NCBI GenBank assembly: GCA_964523015.1
Contig: CAZFXN010000017.1
Location: forward strand, 1 to 46,296
Reading direction: 5' to 3'
Origin: JAWXBT01 sp964523015
GTDB taxonomy: Bacteria > Bdellovibrionota_C > UBA2361 > J135
DNA length: 46,296 nucleotides
In this document: one piece after another, positions 7,681-15,630 of the stretch
How the letters are laid out: every line of letters begins with the position of its first letter
Numbering within the stretch: the stretch's first letter is position 1
The notes under the pieces: generated by a model
Seen by the model: only the letters and a program-made list of their open reading frames with translations
Told to the model about the DNA's origin: nothing
The model's database searches: none
Program-made: the position numbers and the translations under genes

Positions 7681-8487
7681 CTATTGATTTTTAAACTGAT
7701 ACACTCGCCTTCGTCTTGTTGTTCCATCAAGTTTTTGAAATAAAAATCCGCGAAAAAGCATAAACCAATCAGTCAGAGTAACTGCCAATAGGACACTACC
7801 CCAACCTAGCCATGCAGAGAGGTAACTAATTATACTCTCAAAAATCATCTTTGGTGGAAAAAGAGGATCGCCTCCAGAGGAGAATGGATCGACTCCAGAT
7901 AATGAAGTCAGTAAATGAATCGGTCTTGATATAAGGAGGGGAGAAAAAAGTATTAGAAGAGGGAGAAACCATTCAATCCAGTTATCTTTGATGAAACTAA
8001 AAGAATGACGGAGAGCCATCACGCTTTCATATCTTTTAATGTACACAACCTCAGGTAGTGCATTTAGGAGGATAAACATCCCTAGTTGAATACATGCGTG
8101 AACCCATAGTGTTTCCTCGGTCATGGCTAATGGAGAGGTCAACATGCTTATGATCCAGAGGAGAAAACCAACACTTATAAGGTTTAAAAAAACTGACCAA
8201 TCAAATTCATTAAGATTTTTAAACTTTAAATGCTCTTTGTTTAAGATCGCTCGCATCCATAGGTAGTAAAAAGTTAAGAGTCCGATATAGAAAAAGCCAG
8301 CAATAAATCCTCCAGCAATTCCAAAACTACCAAAGACTGAAGCGGCGAATAAGAAAATAAGATAGGCTACAAGTGACGCCGGAATAACGATCCAATTTTT
8401 TATTAGAGCTTTCGTTGCAGCCACTGCACACTCTGAAAAGATTAACAGAGTTGTTTTAATTACTTCTGCAGGATTGAGATTATTCAA
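7681..8487 (-). CDS. Multi-pass membrane protein of unknown function
   Basis: A 268-residue protein with about six hydrophobic segments: near 28-52, 55-78, 100-117, 130-147, 172-187 and 225-245. The C-terminus is basic and probably cytoplasmic. The overall look recalls DUF975/YciC-like integral membrane proteins, but I cannot assign a family with confidence. The start is a TTG preceded by AGGAG at 8-nt spacing, the best start in the frame. It lies between pcnB (28 bp) and kdsB (6 bp) and is surely part of that operon. No catalytic motif is visible. Confidence 0.75.
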   Translation of the reverse strand: MNNLNPAEVIKTTLLIFSECAVAATKALIKNWIVIPASLVAYLIFLFAASVFGSFGIAGGFIAGFFYIGLLTFYYLWMRAILNKEHLKFKNLNEFDWSVFLNLISVGFLLWIISMLTSPLAMTEETLWVHACIQLGMFILLNALPEVVYIKRYESVMALRHSFSFIKDNWIEWFLPLLILFSPLLISRPIHLLTSLSGVDPFSSGGDPLFPPKMIFESIISYLSAWLGWGSVLLAVTLTDWFMLFRGFLFQKLDGTTRRRRVYQFKNQ

Positions 8488-8515
8488 TTATAAAACTCCT
8501 GAGTTGATAACTATG

Positions 8516-9838
8516 CTACATGAATCTTTTCATCGGACGTTTACGAGATCGTTTTCGTCGCTGATTTCGTTCCTGATCCCGATCTTCGCGATCGTTGTGA
8601 CCTTCACCCCTAAAATCCATCTCGCTACATACATTTTCTAAGATCTCAATAATTTGATGATCGTTCTTAGTTTCTCCAATCAACCGAAAAAGACCAATTA
8701 GGTCAGGTAAGAAATCTTTGTTTCTAAGTCTATTGAGTCTGATTGCTTCTGGTGCTGCGTTAACTAAATCGTACCAAGCAAAAAATATGGCTTGTAGTTT
8801 CTCGCACTCTTTCCGCGGAACTGCTAGGACGGGAAAACAATCCTCAAAGTGTTTAACGATATCCTGCTTTGATCCGAAACGTTTTGGGATATCAGTACGG
8901 AGCAGCTTTGGCATGCCGATAAAAAGAGTTATGGCAGCTAAAATCGCAGTCGTAGAGATCTCTAACTGGTTTCTTATTAAAGAGTCAGCTCGAATAAAAA
9001 TTTCAGCACTGTTATTATCTTCGTTTAAAAATTCACCGTTATCTTCAAGCATTTCAGGAAGCAAAAACTCTAATAGCTGAGTACTTTGAAGTAGTTTTAT
9101 TATTGCAAATGAATGCCCAGAGACTAGATCCTTTTTTAATTCCTCATAGAGTCTGACATCTGAGGCTTGCTTTAAAAGGCTTTTATTTTCTACTAATGAT
9201 TTGTAGGTGGCGTCCTCTATCGAAAAGCCTGTTCTAGCAGCGTGTCTTATAGTTCGAGTTAATCGAACCGGATCTTCTGAGAATCTTGTATCAGGATCTC
9301 CTACAACCCGTATCATTTTGTCGTTTAAGTCTTTAACTCCACCAACATAATCGATTACAGAAAAAGTAGATAGGTCGTAGAATAACCCATTGATAGTAAG
9401 GTCTCTTCTAAAGGCATCTGTCTCGTCGGTACCGTATATATTTTCATTAAGCGGGGTTGATTCTTTACTATTATCGGCATCAGTTTCATCAGACGGCTCA
9501 GGGGAAGGCTCAGGGACTGAATCTTGTGCTCGAAATGTGGCCACCTCTATAATTTTATTTCCCTGAAAATAGATATGAACCAGCTTAAATCGTCTACCAA
9601 TGATTCTACTATTTCTAAAGATTGCCTTAATCTGTCTTGGACGAGCATCAGTTCCGATGTCAAAGTCTTTCGGTTTTACCTGAAGAAGTAAATCCCGTAC
9701 TCCTCCACCAACTAAGTACGCTTTAAATCCATGACGCATTAATCTGTACATGATCTTAATAGCATCAGGATCTATCTGTCTTCTCGAGATGTTGTGCTTG
9801 TCTCTCGGATATATGATTGGAGTTATCTCTTTCGGCAC
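8516..9838 (-). CDS. pcnB: Poly(A) polymerase I / tRNA nucleotidyltransferase family
   Basis: Adds 3' poly(A) tails that promote RNA decay. The class II nucleotidyltransferase head carries LVGGGVRDLLL and the metal-binding DFDIGT, then RRFKLVHI and the RDLTINGLFYD motif, followed by the helical RNA-binding domain. The strong RxxFKLVHVxF-type motif and the basic C-terminal tail (RDQERNQRRKRSRKRPMK) favour PcnB over CCA-adding enzyme, though that is inferred. It starts with GTG and no clear ribosome binding site is seen. It is the first gene of the operon with kdsB, pyrG and kdsA. An Asp/Glu/Ser-rich insertion (about residues 112-135) between head motifs is unusual. Confidence 0.9.
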   Translation of the reverse strand: MPKEITPIIYPRDKHNISRRQIDPDAIKIMYRLMRHGFKAYLVGGGVRDLLLQVKPKDFDIGTDARPRQIKAIFRNSRIIGRRFKLVHIYFQGNKIIEVATFRAQDSVPEPSPEPSDETDADNSKESTPLNENIYGTDETDAFRRDLTINGLFYDLSTFSVIDYVGGVKDLNDKMIRVVGDPDTRFSEDPVRLTRTIRHAARTGFSIEDATYKSLVENKSLLKQASDVRLYEELKKDLVSGHSFAIIKLLQSTQLLEFLLPEMLEDNGEFLNEDNNSAEIFIRADSLIRNQLEISTTAILAAITLFIGMPKLLRTDIPKRFGSKQDIVKHFEDCFPVLAVPRKECEKLQAIFFAWYDLVNAAPEAIRLNRLRNKDFLPDLIGLFRLIGETKNDHQIIEILENVCSEMDFRGEGHNDREDRDQERNQRRKRSRKRPMKRFM

Positions 9839-10042
9839 AGTTACTAATCTACAGAATTTAAAACATGGTACTCTTTAAGTTGATAGTGAAAATAAATCAA
9901 GAACAAGAGGAATTCCTAGATTTCTCTAATAATTAAACTTAATTGGTGTCTTACGCTATCAAAATGCTAAAATTGCCTATTATCCGATTACTCAATTTCA
10001 GCCGACCTCACTTATACGAATAGATGGTGGGTCTGGCTAGTA

Positions 10043-10059
10043 TTTGGTAACTTACCAAA
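10043..10059. promoter_or_regulatory. Palindrome upstream of small gene
   Basis: TTTGGTAA, one central C, then TTACCAAA make a perfect 8+1+8 dyad, 54 bp before the ATG at 10113. It resembles an operator for a dimeric repressor. It lies in a 274-bp spacer between pcnB and the small gene that holds no other gene I can see. Confidence 0.45.
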
Positions 10060-10112
10060 ATTATTAGCGAAAAGCGAATTTTAGTTTTGTGGGTTTTTGG
10101 AGGTGTTTTAAA

Positions 10113-10319
10113 ATGGGAAGGCCGGTATATCCTCATGAAATGTGTGATCCTGACTTTGCTTGGTTGATTTCTAACTATAAAGAACAACACAGTGAGTTTG
10201 TGGCAGTCGAATCTACTTTTTTACCGATTGTGTTGATTCAAGGTGTAAATAATAGCGTTAGCAGTGTTGCAAGATTAACTCTTCCTGATCCGGATGAGTT
10301 TATAAAAGATGATTTATAA
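10113..10319 (+). CDS. Small conserved-looking protein, unknown function
   Basis: A 68-residue protein opening MGRPVYPHEMCDPDFAWLIS and ending in an acidic DPDEFIKDDL. There is no signal peptide and no clear membrane helix, only one mildly hydrophobic stretch (FLPIVLIQGV). I chose the ATG at 10113 because GGAGGTG stands about 9 nt upstream, one of the best ribosome binding sites in the window; a TTG 24 bp earlier has none. It is monocistronic and converges on the UvrA-like gene. I do not recognise the family. Confidence 0.65.
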   Translation: MGRPVYPHEMCDPDFAWLISNYKEQHSEFVAVESTFLPIVLIQGVNNSVSSVARLTLPDPDEFIKDDL

Positions 10320-10349
10320 GGATTAATGTTCGCCTCCCTTCTTCTTTCT

Positions 10350-12758
10350 TTAGTTCATCCTTAGAAATTCATTTAACATAAGGGCCGTTGCGGAGCCCTT
10401 TTCTTTTATAAGCTGGGTTGGCGTGCCAGTAAAAATTATATTACCTCCATGCCGACCTGCTCCTGGTCCAAGTTCAATTACATAATCAGAGTTTAAGATG
10501 AACAATGGATGATGCTCGACTGCAATCAGGGAATTTCCTTTAACTACTTCATTCTTTAAAATTTTAGTTAATTTTAAGATATCTAATTCTGATAGACCTG
10601 AGGTTGGCTCATCTAAAAGATACGTGGTTCCCTTAGACTGAAGTTTGAATTTTAATGCTAAATTAAAAAGTTGCCATTCTCCGTGACTAAGGGTGTGGGT
10701 AGGTTGGCCAAGAACTAGGTGAGAGAGGTTAAACTTAATTAATTGATTAAGTACCGTGCTAAGTTTTGGATAGTCAATGAGGATCAGGCTTGCCTCTTCA
10801 ACGGTAAGATTTAAAAACTCTAAAATAGTAAATCCTTTGAATCTGATCTTTAATAATTTCTCTGAAAACCCATCCTTGGTAACTTTAAAATCAAAGTCCT
10901 TAATGCCATGAATTCTTGCAAATTCAGTATTAGAATATATTTTTCTTATTTCATCATAGATTTTGGAATAAGAAGCTACAGAGGATAAAAGATAGTCCTT
11001 TCTTGCAGTGATCCATGTTGCCTCAACTCTTTTTATTTCAGGATCTATCTCAACTTCATTAAGCTTAAGCTTCTCTTTTAATTCTAATGACAGCTCTCCA
11101 TCTAATTTAGCTTTTAGTGCTGGCAATAAAGTTTGTATTATTAATGAAGATTTGCCTGATCCAGACACTCCAGTTACTGAAATGATGACATTTTTTGGCA
11201 AAGTTAGGTTCTCGACTTTAAGGTTATTTATTGACGCGCCCTTTATTGTGATCAGGGATTTAAATTCGAGGGGATTATTGCTTGCAATATCTTTAGATCC
11301 ATTAAGCTTAAGATCGTCTCTGGCTCTTACTATCGATCTCACTACCGATCTAACTACCATGCCACCAGCCTTGCCAGCTTTCGGGCCAAGCTCTATTAAG
11401 TAATCTGCCGACCTTATAATAAATGGGTTATGTTCAGTAAGCAAAATAGTATTTTTCTTACCTTTATGTTCAGAGAAAAGAGAGATGAGTCCTGATAGAT
11501 CGGCATGGTGAAGACCATTTGATGGCTCATCGCAGATGATTAATGAGTGAGAGATCGGAAGGATCGAAAGTTTAGCTAATTTAATTCTTTTGTATTCTCC
11601 ATTTGAAAGTGTTGTTAGAGGCCGATCTAAAGAGAGATGACTAAGACCGAGATTTTTTAAGCTGGTAAGTCGATCTGTTAAGGAAGACAAGGAGGGGGAA
11701 AGGGGGGAGGTAGGGGAGGAGATAGGCAAATTTACCAACAATAATCCTATCTCTTCAGATATGATTCTTCTAAAAGAGAATTCATAATCAGGATCTAAAA
11801 ATACATATTCCCTAGAATAACTTAAATCAGTAGATGAAAATAATTTTTCTGATCGAAAAGTGTGAGAGCTCTCTGTCGAGAGCTTAAGAGAGTATAGTTG
11901 TTTAGTTAGATTTAAGCCGATATTATTACAAATGGAGCAGAATCCTTTATCTGTGAATAAATAGAATGTTGGATTGCCGTTCTCTTTAGTCAGTAAAACT
12001 TCACAGCCTACAGTGCTAGTTTCAGATCGATTTCCAAGAGCAATTTGAATCGAGTCCCTAAGTCTTTCGTTCTTTATTTCACCCTTGCTAAATCGATCAA
12101 GTAAAACAGAGATTCTTTTGCCTTGGTATTGGCTTAAATTCTCCCTATCTAGGAGTAGCTGTTCGCTTCCTGATATATATGCCTTTTCAAATCCCTTACT
12201 AGCCCATTCCTCCATTTGAGATTCTGCTTCTTTGTTTGCTTCAGAAAGTACAGCTCTAATAGAGAACTCTTTGATCGATGAATCGTTTGCATACCCCAAA
12301 ACTGTTTCAGCTATTTTCTCCTTGGATACAATTGCTAGATCGGCTTTACATAAGTTGCATCTTCGAAAGGTAGATTTTGCTAATATCTCTCCAATCAGTA
12401 GATCTATTCCTAATGTGCTGCCAACTGTTTCAATTTTACTTCTCTGATGTTTAGAATCTAATCCAAAAGTTGGGGGAAGATTTGTTATAATAGTCTTAGT
12501 GTCTTTAAGTGATGATTCTTTAAATGGTGCGAGCGCTGAATAAGATAGTGATTTTGATAGTACAACAACGCGTCTGTACCCCTCTTTTAAAATGGTATCA
12601 GTAACTAGAGATGATTTGCCTGAGCCAGTAGGACCAATAACACTTGTTACCTTATATTTTGGAAAAGCTACTGAGATATTCTTAAGGTTATTAGCAGTTG
12701 CATTTGATACAGAGATTTGACGCTGATCATTTTCAGGACTCATGTTATACTCAGCCAT
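10350..12758 (-). CDS. UvrA-like ABC ATPase paralog, shortened
   Basis: A protein of about 802 residues with two ABC ATPase modules in the UvrA arrangement. Walker A motifs are GPTGSGKSS near the N-terminus and GVSGSGKSS in the second half; Walker B/D-loop regions are ICDEPSNGLHHADL and LLDEPTSGLSELDI. True UvrA is about 940 residues with LSGGE signatures and zinc modules. Here the signatures are LSNGE and LSHGE. Only scattered cysteines remain (CNLC, CSIC), and the C-terminal zinc finger and UvrB-contact regions look reduced. A damage sensor is possible but canonical excision repair is doubtful. ATG 12758 is preferred; ATG 12743 and TTG 12785 are alternatives. Confidence 0.8.
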   Translation of the reverse strand: MAEYNMSPENDQRQISVSNATANNLKNISVAFPKYKVTSVIGPTGSGKSSLVTDTILKEGYRRVVVLSKSLSYSALAPFKESSLKDTKTIITNLPPTFGLDSKHQRSKIETVGSTLGIDLLIGEILAKSTFRRCNLCKADLAIVSKEKIAETVLGYANDSSIKEFSIRAVLSEANKEAESQMEEWASKGFEKAYISGSEQLLLDRENLSQYQGKRISVLLDRFSKGEIKNERLRDSIQIALGNRSETSTVGCEVLLTKENGNPTFYLFTDKGFCSICNNIGLNLTKQLYSLKLSTESSHTFRSEKLFSSTDLSYSREYVFLDPDYEFSFRRIISEEIGLLLVNLPISSPTSPLSPSLSSLTDRLTSLKNLGLSHLSLDRPLTTLSNGEYKRIKLAKLSILPISHSLIICDEPSNGLHHADLSGLISLFSEHKGKKNTILLTEHNPFIIRSADYLIELGPKAGKAGGMVVRSVVRSIVRARDDLKLNGSKDIASNNPLEFKSLITIKGASINNLKVENLTLPKNVIISVTGVSGSGKSSLIIQTLLPALKAKLDGELSLELKEKLKLNEVEIDPEIKRVEATWITARKDYLLSSVASYSKIYDEIRKIYSNTEFARIHGIKDFDFKVTKDGFSEKLLKIRFKGFTILEFLNLTVEEASLILIDYPKLSTVLNQLIKFNLSHLVLGQPTHTLSHGEWQLFNLALKFKLQSKGTTYLLDEPTSGLSELDILKLTKILKNEVVKGNSLIAVEHHPLFILNSDYVIELGPGAGRHGGNIIFTGTPTQLIKEKGSATALMLNEFLRMN

Positions 12759-12781
12759 AGCAGGTTTTTCCGTACTTATTG

Positions 12782-12934
12782 CCAAAGCCTAATCGGCTTT
12801 GGTTATCATTATTATGGCTGAGTATATTGTTTTCTGCGGCAAAAAATGGCTTTGCCATTATTTTGCTCGCCGATCGATATTGAATTTTACCAGCAAAACT
12901 CAATATCGATCGGGATAGCTATCCTTTTGCTGCA
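12782..12934. repeat. Cluster of strong palindromes in spacer
   Basis: Four inverted repeats lie in about 150 bp. CCAAAGCC (12782-12789) pairs with GGCTTTGG (12795-12802). GCAAAAAATGGC (12839-12850) pairs with GCCATTATTTTGC (12854-12866), with one bulge. A perfect 14-bp stem, CCGATCGATATTGA (12870-12883), pairs with TCAATATCGATCGG (12900-12913). GGATAGCTATCC at 12913-12924 is a perfect palindrome. An outer imperfect arm pair (GCGGCAAAA near 12836, TTTTGCTGC near 12925) may enclose the inner ones. It lies just after the phosphomannomutase stop and could end that transcript, be a small structured RNA, or be a palindromic repeat element. Confidence 0.7.
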
Positions 12935-12940
12935 ATAGTC

Positions 12941-14317
12941 TTAGCTCAATTCAAGTTTGATCGATTCAATTTTATCCACAACTATTTTTTGATACTGCTC
13001 TAAAAGCTCATCTGTTTGAGCCTCAAAGCGCATAACTAATACCGGCTGAGTATTGGATGCTCTTATAAGTCCCCAACCTTTATCAAAAGAGATCCGAATA
13101 CCATCGATTGTATTCACCTTATACTCATTAAAAGCTTTCTGAGCTTTTTCAACGATCCTAAATTTTAAGTTTTCAGGACAATCAACTCTAATTTCAGGTG
13201 TGCTTACTCGAGTTGGAAGGTCTAATAACAAATGAGAGATCGGTTTAGCTGAGTTGCTTACGATTTCAATTAAGCGAGCGGATGCGTAAAGGGCATCGTC
13301 ATAACCATAATACCGGTTTTTAAAAAATATGTGACCGCTCATCTCTCCACCAAGCTCGCCACCAGTTTCTTTTAATTTTCCTTTAATAAGAGAGTGGCCA
13401 GTTTTCCACATGATTGCATTGGCACCTTTGGAGTTCAGATCTGAAAAAAGATATTCAGAGCACTTAACATCCCCAATAATTGTTGCATTAGGTACTGTTT
13501 TTAGGATCTCTCTAGCAAAAATAAGGAGTAGCATATCGCCGTAAATCACATCACCATTTTCATCAACGGCCCCTATTCGATCGGCATCGCCATCCCAGCC
13601 AATTCCGAGATCTGCCTTAACTTCATTAACTTTGTCTATTAGAAAGTTAAGATTTTTGGGATCAGTTGGATCAGGATGATGATTAGGAAATGTTCCATCT
13701 GGCTCACAAAAAAGCTCAATTACTTCAACGCCCAATCCACGTAATACTTCAGGGCCAACCATGCCACCAACACCGTTGCCAGCATCGACTACGACTTTTA
13801 CCTTTTTCTTTCCAATATGAGGCTTTGAGTTAGAGATTAATTCAGCGATGTATTCTTTGGCTATCAGGTATTCAGTAACTTTTCCGGGAGTAGCGGTAGG
13901 CTTTGAATCTTTCAGAATATTCATCTTAGCTTTAAGACTTTGAATCTCTGCTCCTGAAAGGGTATGAGTGCCGAGACAGATCTTAAATCCGTTCATGTTG
14001 CTAGGATTATGACTTCCAGTAACTTGAATGCCCCCTCCGTAATTTTTTGCAAAGATGCTGTAGTAAAGCTGTGGGGTAGGACCCATGCCAGTAAAGACAG
14101 CATTAACGCCCTCTGCTGCAATGCCGTTAAGTAGGGCTTTAGTATAGATAGGAGAAGAGGTTCGACAATCGTGACCAACTGCAATGTTATCCTTCTTATT
14201 TTCTTTGGCTAACTGACCGTAGGCACGACCTAACAAAAATGCGAAATCTTCATTTAAATCAACATCAACAACACCTCTTATGTCGTATTCTCGAAAGATA
14301 TGATCTGGTAATTTCAA
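12941..14317 (-). CDS. algC: Phosphomannomutase / phosphoglucomutase
   Basis: Interconverts hexose-6- and hexose-1-phosphates for surface polysaccharide precursors. The 458 residues start with IFREYDIRG, typical of the AlgC/ManB group. The active-site phosphoserine loop is TGSHNPSNMNGFK, the Mg site is DGDADRIGAVDE, and the sugar-binding loop is GGEMSGHIFF. The phosphate-binding RASNTQPVLVMRFEA lies at the C-terminus. It starts at TTG, preceded by AAGGGG at about 5-6 nt. With manA (35958) it would connect fructose-6-phosphate to mannose-1-phosphate. The symbol is by family; whether mannose or glucose is preferred cannot be read. Confidence 0.93.
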   Translation of the reverse strand: MKLPDHIFREYDIRGVVDVDLNEDFAFLLGRAYGQLAKENKKDNIAVGHDCRTSSPIYTKALLNGIAAEGVNAVFTGMGPTPQLYYSIFAKNYGGGIQVTGSHNPSNMNGFKICLGTHTLSGAEIQSLKAKMNILKDSKPTATPGKVTEYLIAKEYIAELISNSKPHIGKKKVKVVVDAGNGVGGMVGPEVLRGLGVEVIELFCEPDGTFPNHHPDPTDPKNLNFLIDKVNEVKADLGIGWDGDADRIGAVDENGDVIYGDMLLLIFAREILKTVPNATIIGDVKCSEYLFSDLNSKGANAIMWKTGHSLIKGKLKETGGELGGEMSGHIFFKNRYYGYDDALYASARLIEIVSNSAKPISHLLLDLPTRVSTPEIRVDCPENLKFRIVEKAQKAFNEYKVNTIDGIRISFDKGWGLIRASNTQPVLVMRFEAQTDELLEQYQKIVVDKIESIKLELS

Positions 14318-14385
14318 AACGGCCCCTTACATATTAAACATTGCATAATAAGCAATAGCGATTCTTCTGCTTATGATGTTTGTAG

Positions 14386-15357
14386 TTAAACTTTTTTCTC
14401 AACAGAATGCTTCTTATAGATATCAAGAGCAAAGTATTTGCTCAACTTTTCTTGTAATTTTTGATTTTCAATCATCCGTCTTACATCATCTTTAATAGCA
14501 ACGGTAGTGCCGGTCAATTTCTCATCAACATGAAAAAAATAAGTGCCACGTTCAGTTGTCACGGCTTCACTAGTTTCTCCTTCTCCAAGTAGCAATATGG
14601 AGTCTTGAATCATAGGGTTTAGTTCTGATAACACAACTACGCCAATTAATCCTCCATCATGTGCATCAGGAGAGTCTGAGTACTGGTTTGCAAGTTCTGA
14701 AAATTCGGTACCCTCCTTAATCTTAGATTCTATCTCTTCAGTGAGGGTGGTGATCTCTTTCACGCTTCGACTTTTACTAGATATAAGAATCTGTCTTAGT
14801 TTTACCTTCTCTCCGGTTTTGCCTAGCTCAGAGTTCTGTTTAATAAATGAATCAATCTCTTCATTGCTAACTGGAGCTCCTTCTCTAAAGACAACAGAAG
14901 CGATCTTAGATTTCATAATATCTAGACGAACTTTGGTTTTATACTCATCAAAATCAATCTTCTCTCTCTGTAGCTCCCTTTTAAACTCATCCACTGATAA
15001 GGAGTTTTGAGAAGCAATTTCATTTATGTATCCATCGATATCAGATTGGTTAACTGTAAGCTGACGTTGCTTGCCTTCCTCTTCAATTAGATTCTCTGTA
15101 ATCATCTGATCTAAGAGAGTTCTAATACTAGAATCAGAGGTAACATCAGCTAAGGAAATCTTTCTATGTGGCTTAACCCTGGCCTCAAGATCTAAAAGTG
15201 TAATCGCTTTACCGTTGACACTAGCGATAACAGCATTAAGAGTTTGATCGGCAAAAGCAGTTGGCTCTCTAGCAATAAACAGGAGTCCTAGGCTAATGAT
15301 TCCACAAGATACGACGCTGGATAATTTTAGCATTAATTTTAGCTTCATAGGATTCAT
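14386..15357 (-). CDS. SurA-like periplasmic peptidyl-prolyl isomerase / chaperone
   Basis: A 323-residue exported protein with a hydrophobic signal segment (about residues 12-30, ending near AFADQ). A SurA N-terminal chaperone region begins with NAVIASVNGKAITLLDLEAR. One parvulin (PpiC) domain at about residues 185-275 carries VKLRQILI, FSELANQYSDSPDAHDGGLIG and ERGTYFFHVDEK. E. coli SurA has two parvulin domains; many deltaproteobacterial homologues have one, as here. It probably assists outer-membrane protein folding. It lies directly downstream of mfd on the same strand, a pairing seen in several deltaproteobacteria. A second ATG three codons in is possible. Confidence 0.88.
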   Translation of the reverse strand: MNPMKLKLMLKLSSVVSCGIISLGLLFIAREPTAFADQTLNAVIASVNGKAITLLDLEARVKPHRKISLADVTSDSSIRTLLDQMITENLIEEEGKQRQLTVNQSDIDGYINEIASQNSLSVDEFKRELQREKIDFDEYKTKVRLDIMKSKIASVVFREGAPVSNEEIDSFIKQNSELGKTGEKVKLRQILISSKSRSVKEITTLTEEIESKIKEGTEFSELANQYSDSPDAHDGGLIGVVVLSELNPMIQDSILLLGEGETSEAVTTERGTYFFHVDEKLTGTTVAIKDDVRRMIENQKLQEKLSKYFALDIYKKHSVEKKV

Positions 15358-15488
15358 TCCAATATCTAAGGGTTAATATCCTTAATTTAGAATTAAACCT
15401 ACCTCTTAGGCAAGTTTTACTAAAGTCCCTGCCGGAATAGGCACTAAGGGTCTTTTGAAAGATTCTGTGTTCATGTTAGTGATTTCCT

Positions 15489-15590
15489 AACTCCGCGTAT
15501 TCCGCGTCCTCCTGTGTATAATTATTATTATCTTTCATGTCGTAGGGCTGTGGTGTCTTAAATAAGATTAACACTGGAGAGCGCGGAGTT
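15489..15590. repeat. Inverted CTCCGCG-type intergenic repeat
   Basis: AACTCCGCG (15489-15497) and CGCGGAGTT (15582-15590) are perfect inverted copies about 84 bp apart. The left arm continues with a second CCGCG-type unit (ATTCCGCGTCCTCC). G+C is locally far above the flanks. CTCCGCG/CTCTGCG-rich intergenic tracts of this kind recur in many bacterial genomes; I infer a remnant of that type. No gene is seen in 15358-15630. Confidence 0.5.
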
Positions 15591-15630
15591 CTCGGAGATG
15601 TTATATAGTGAATTTTCATTGCCACTCAGT

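Noticed and set aside
11008..11403. 131-codon plus-strand frame inside the UvrA-like gene
   Set aside because: Shadow of the minus-strand gene; Ser/Leu-rich low-complexity translation without a binding site.
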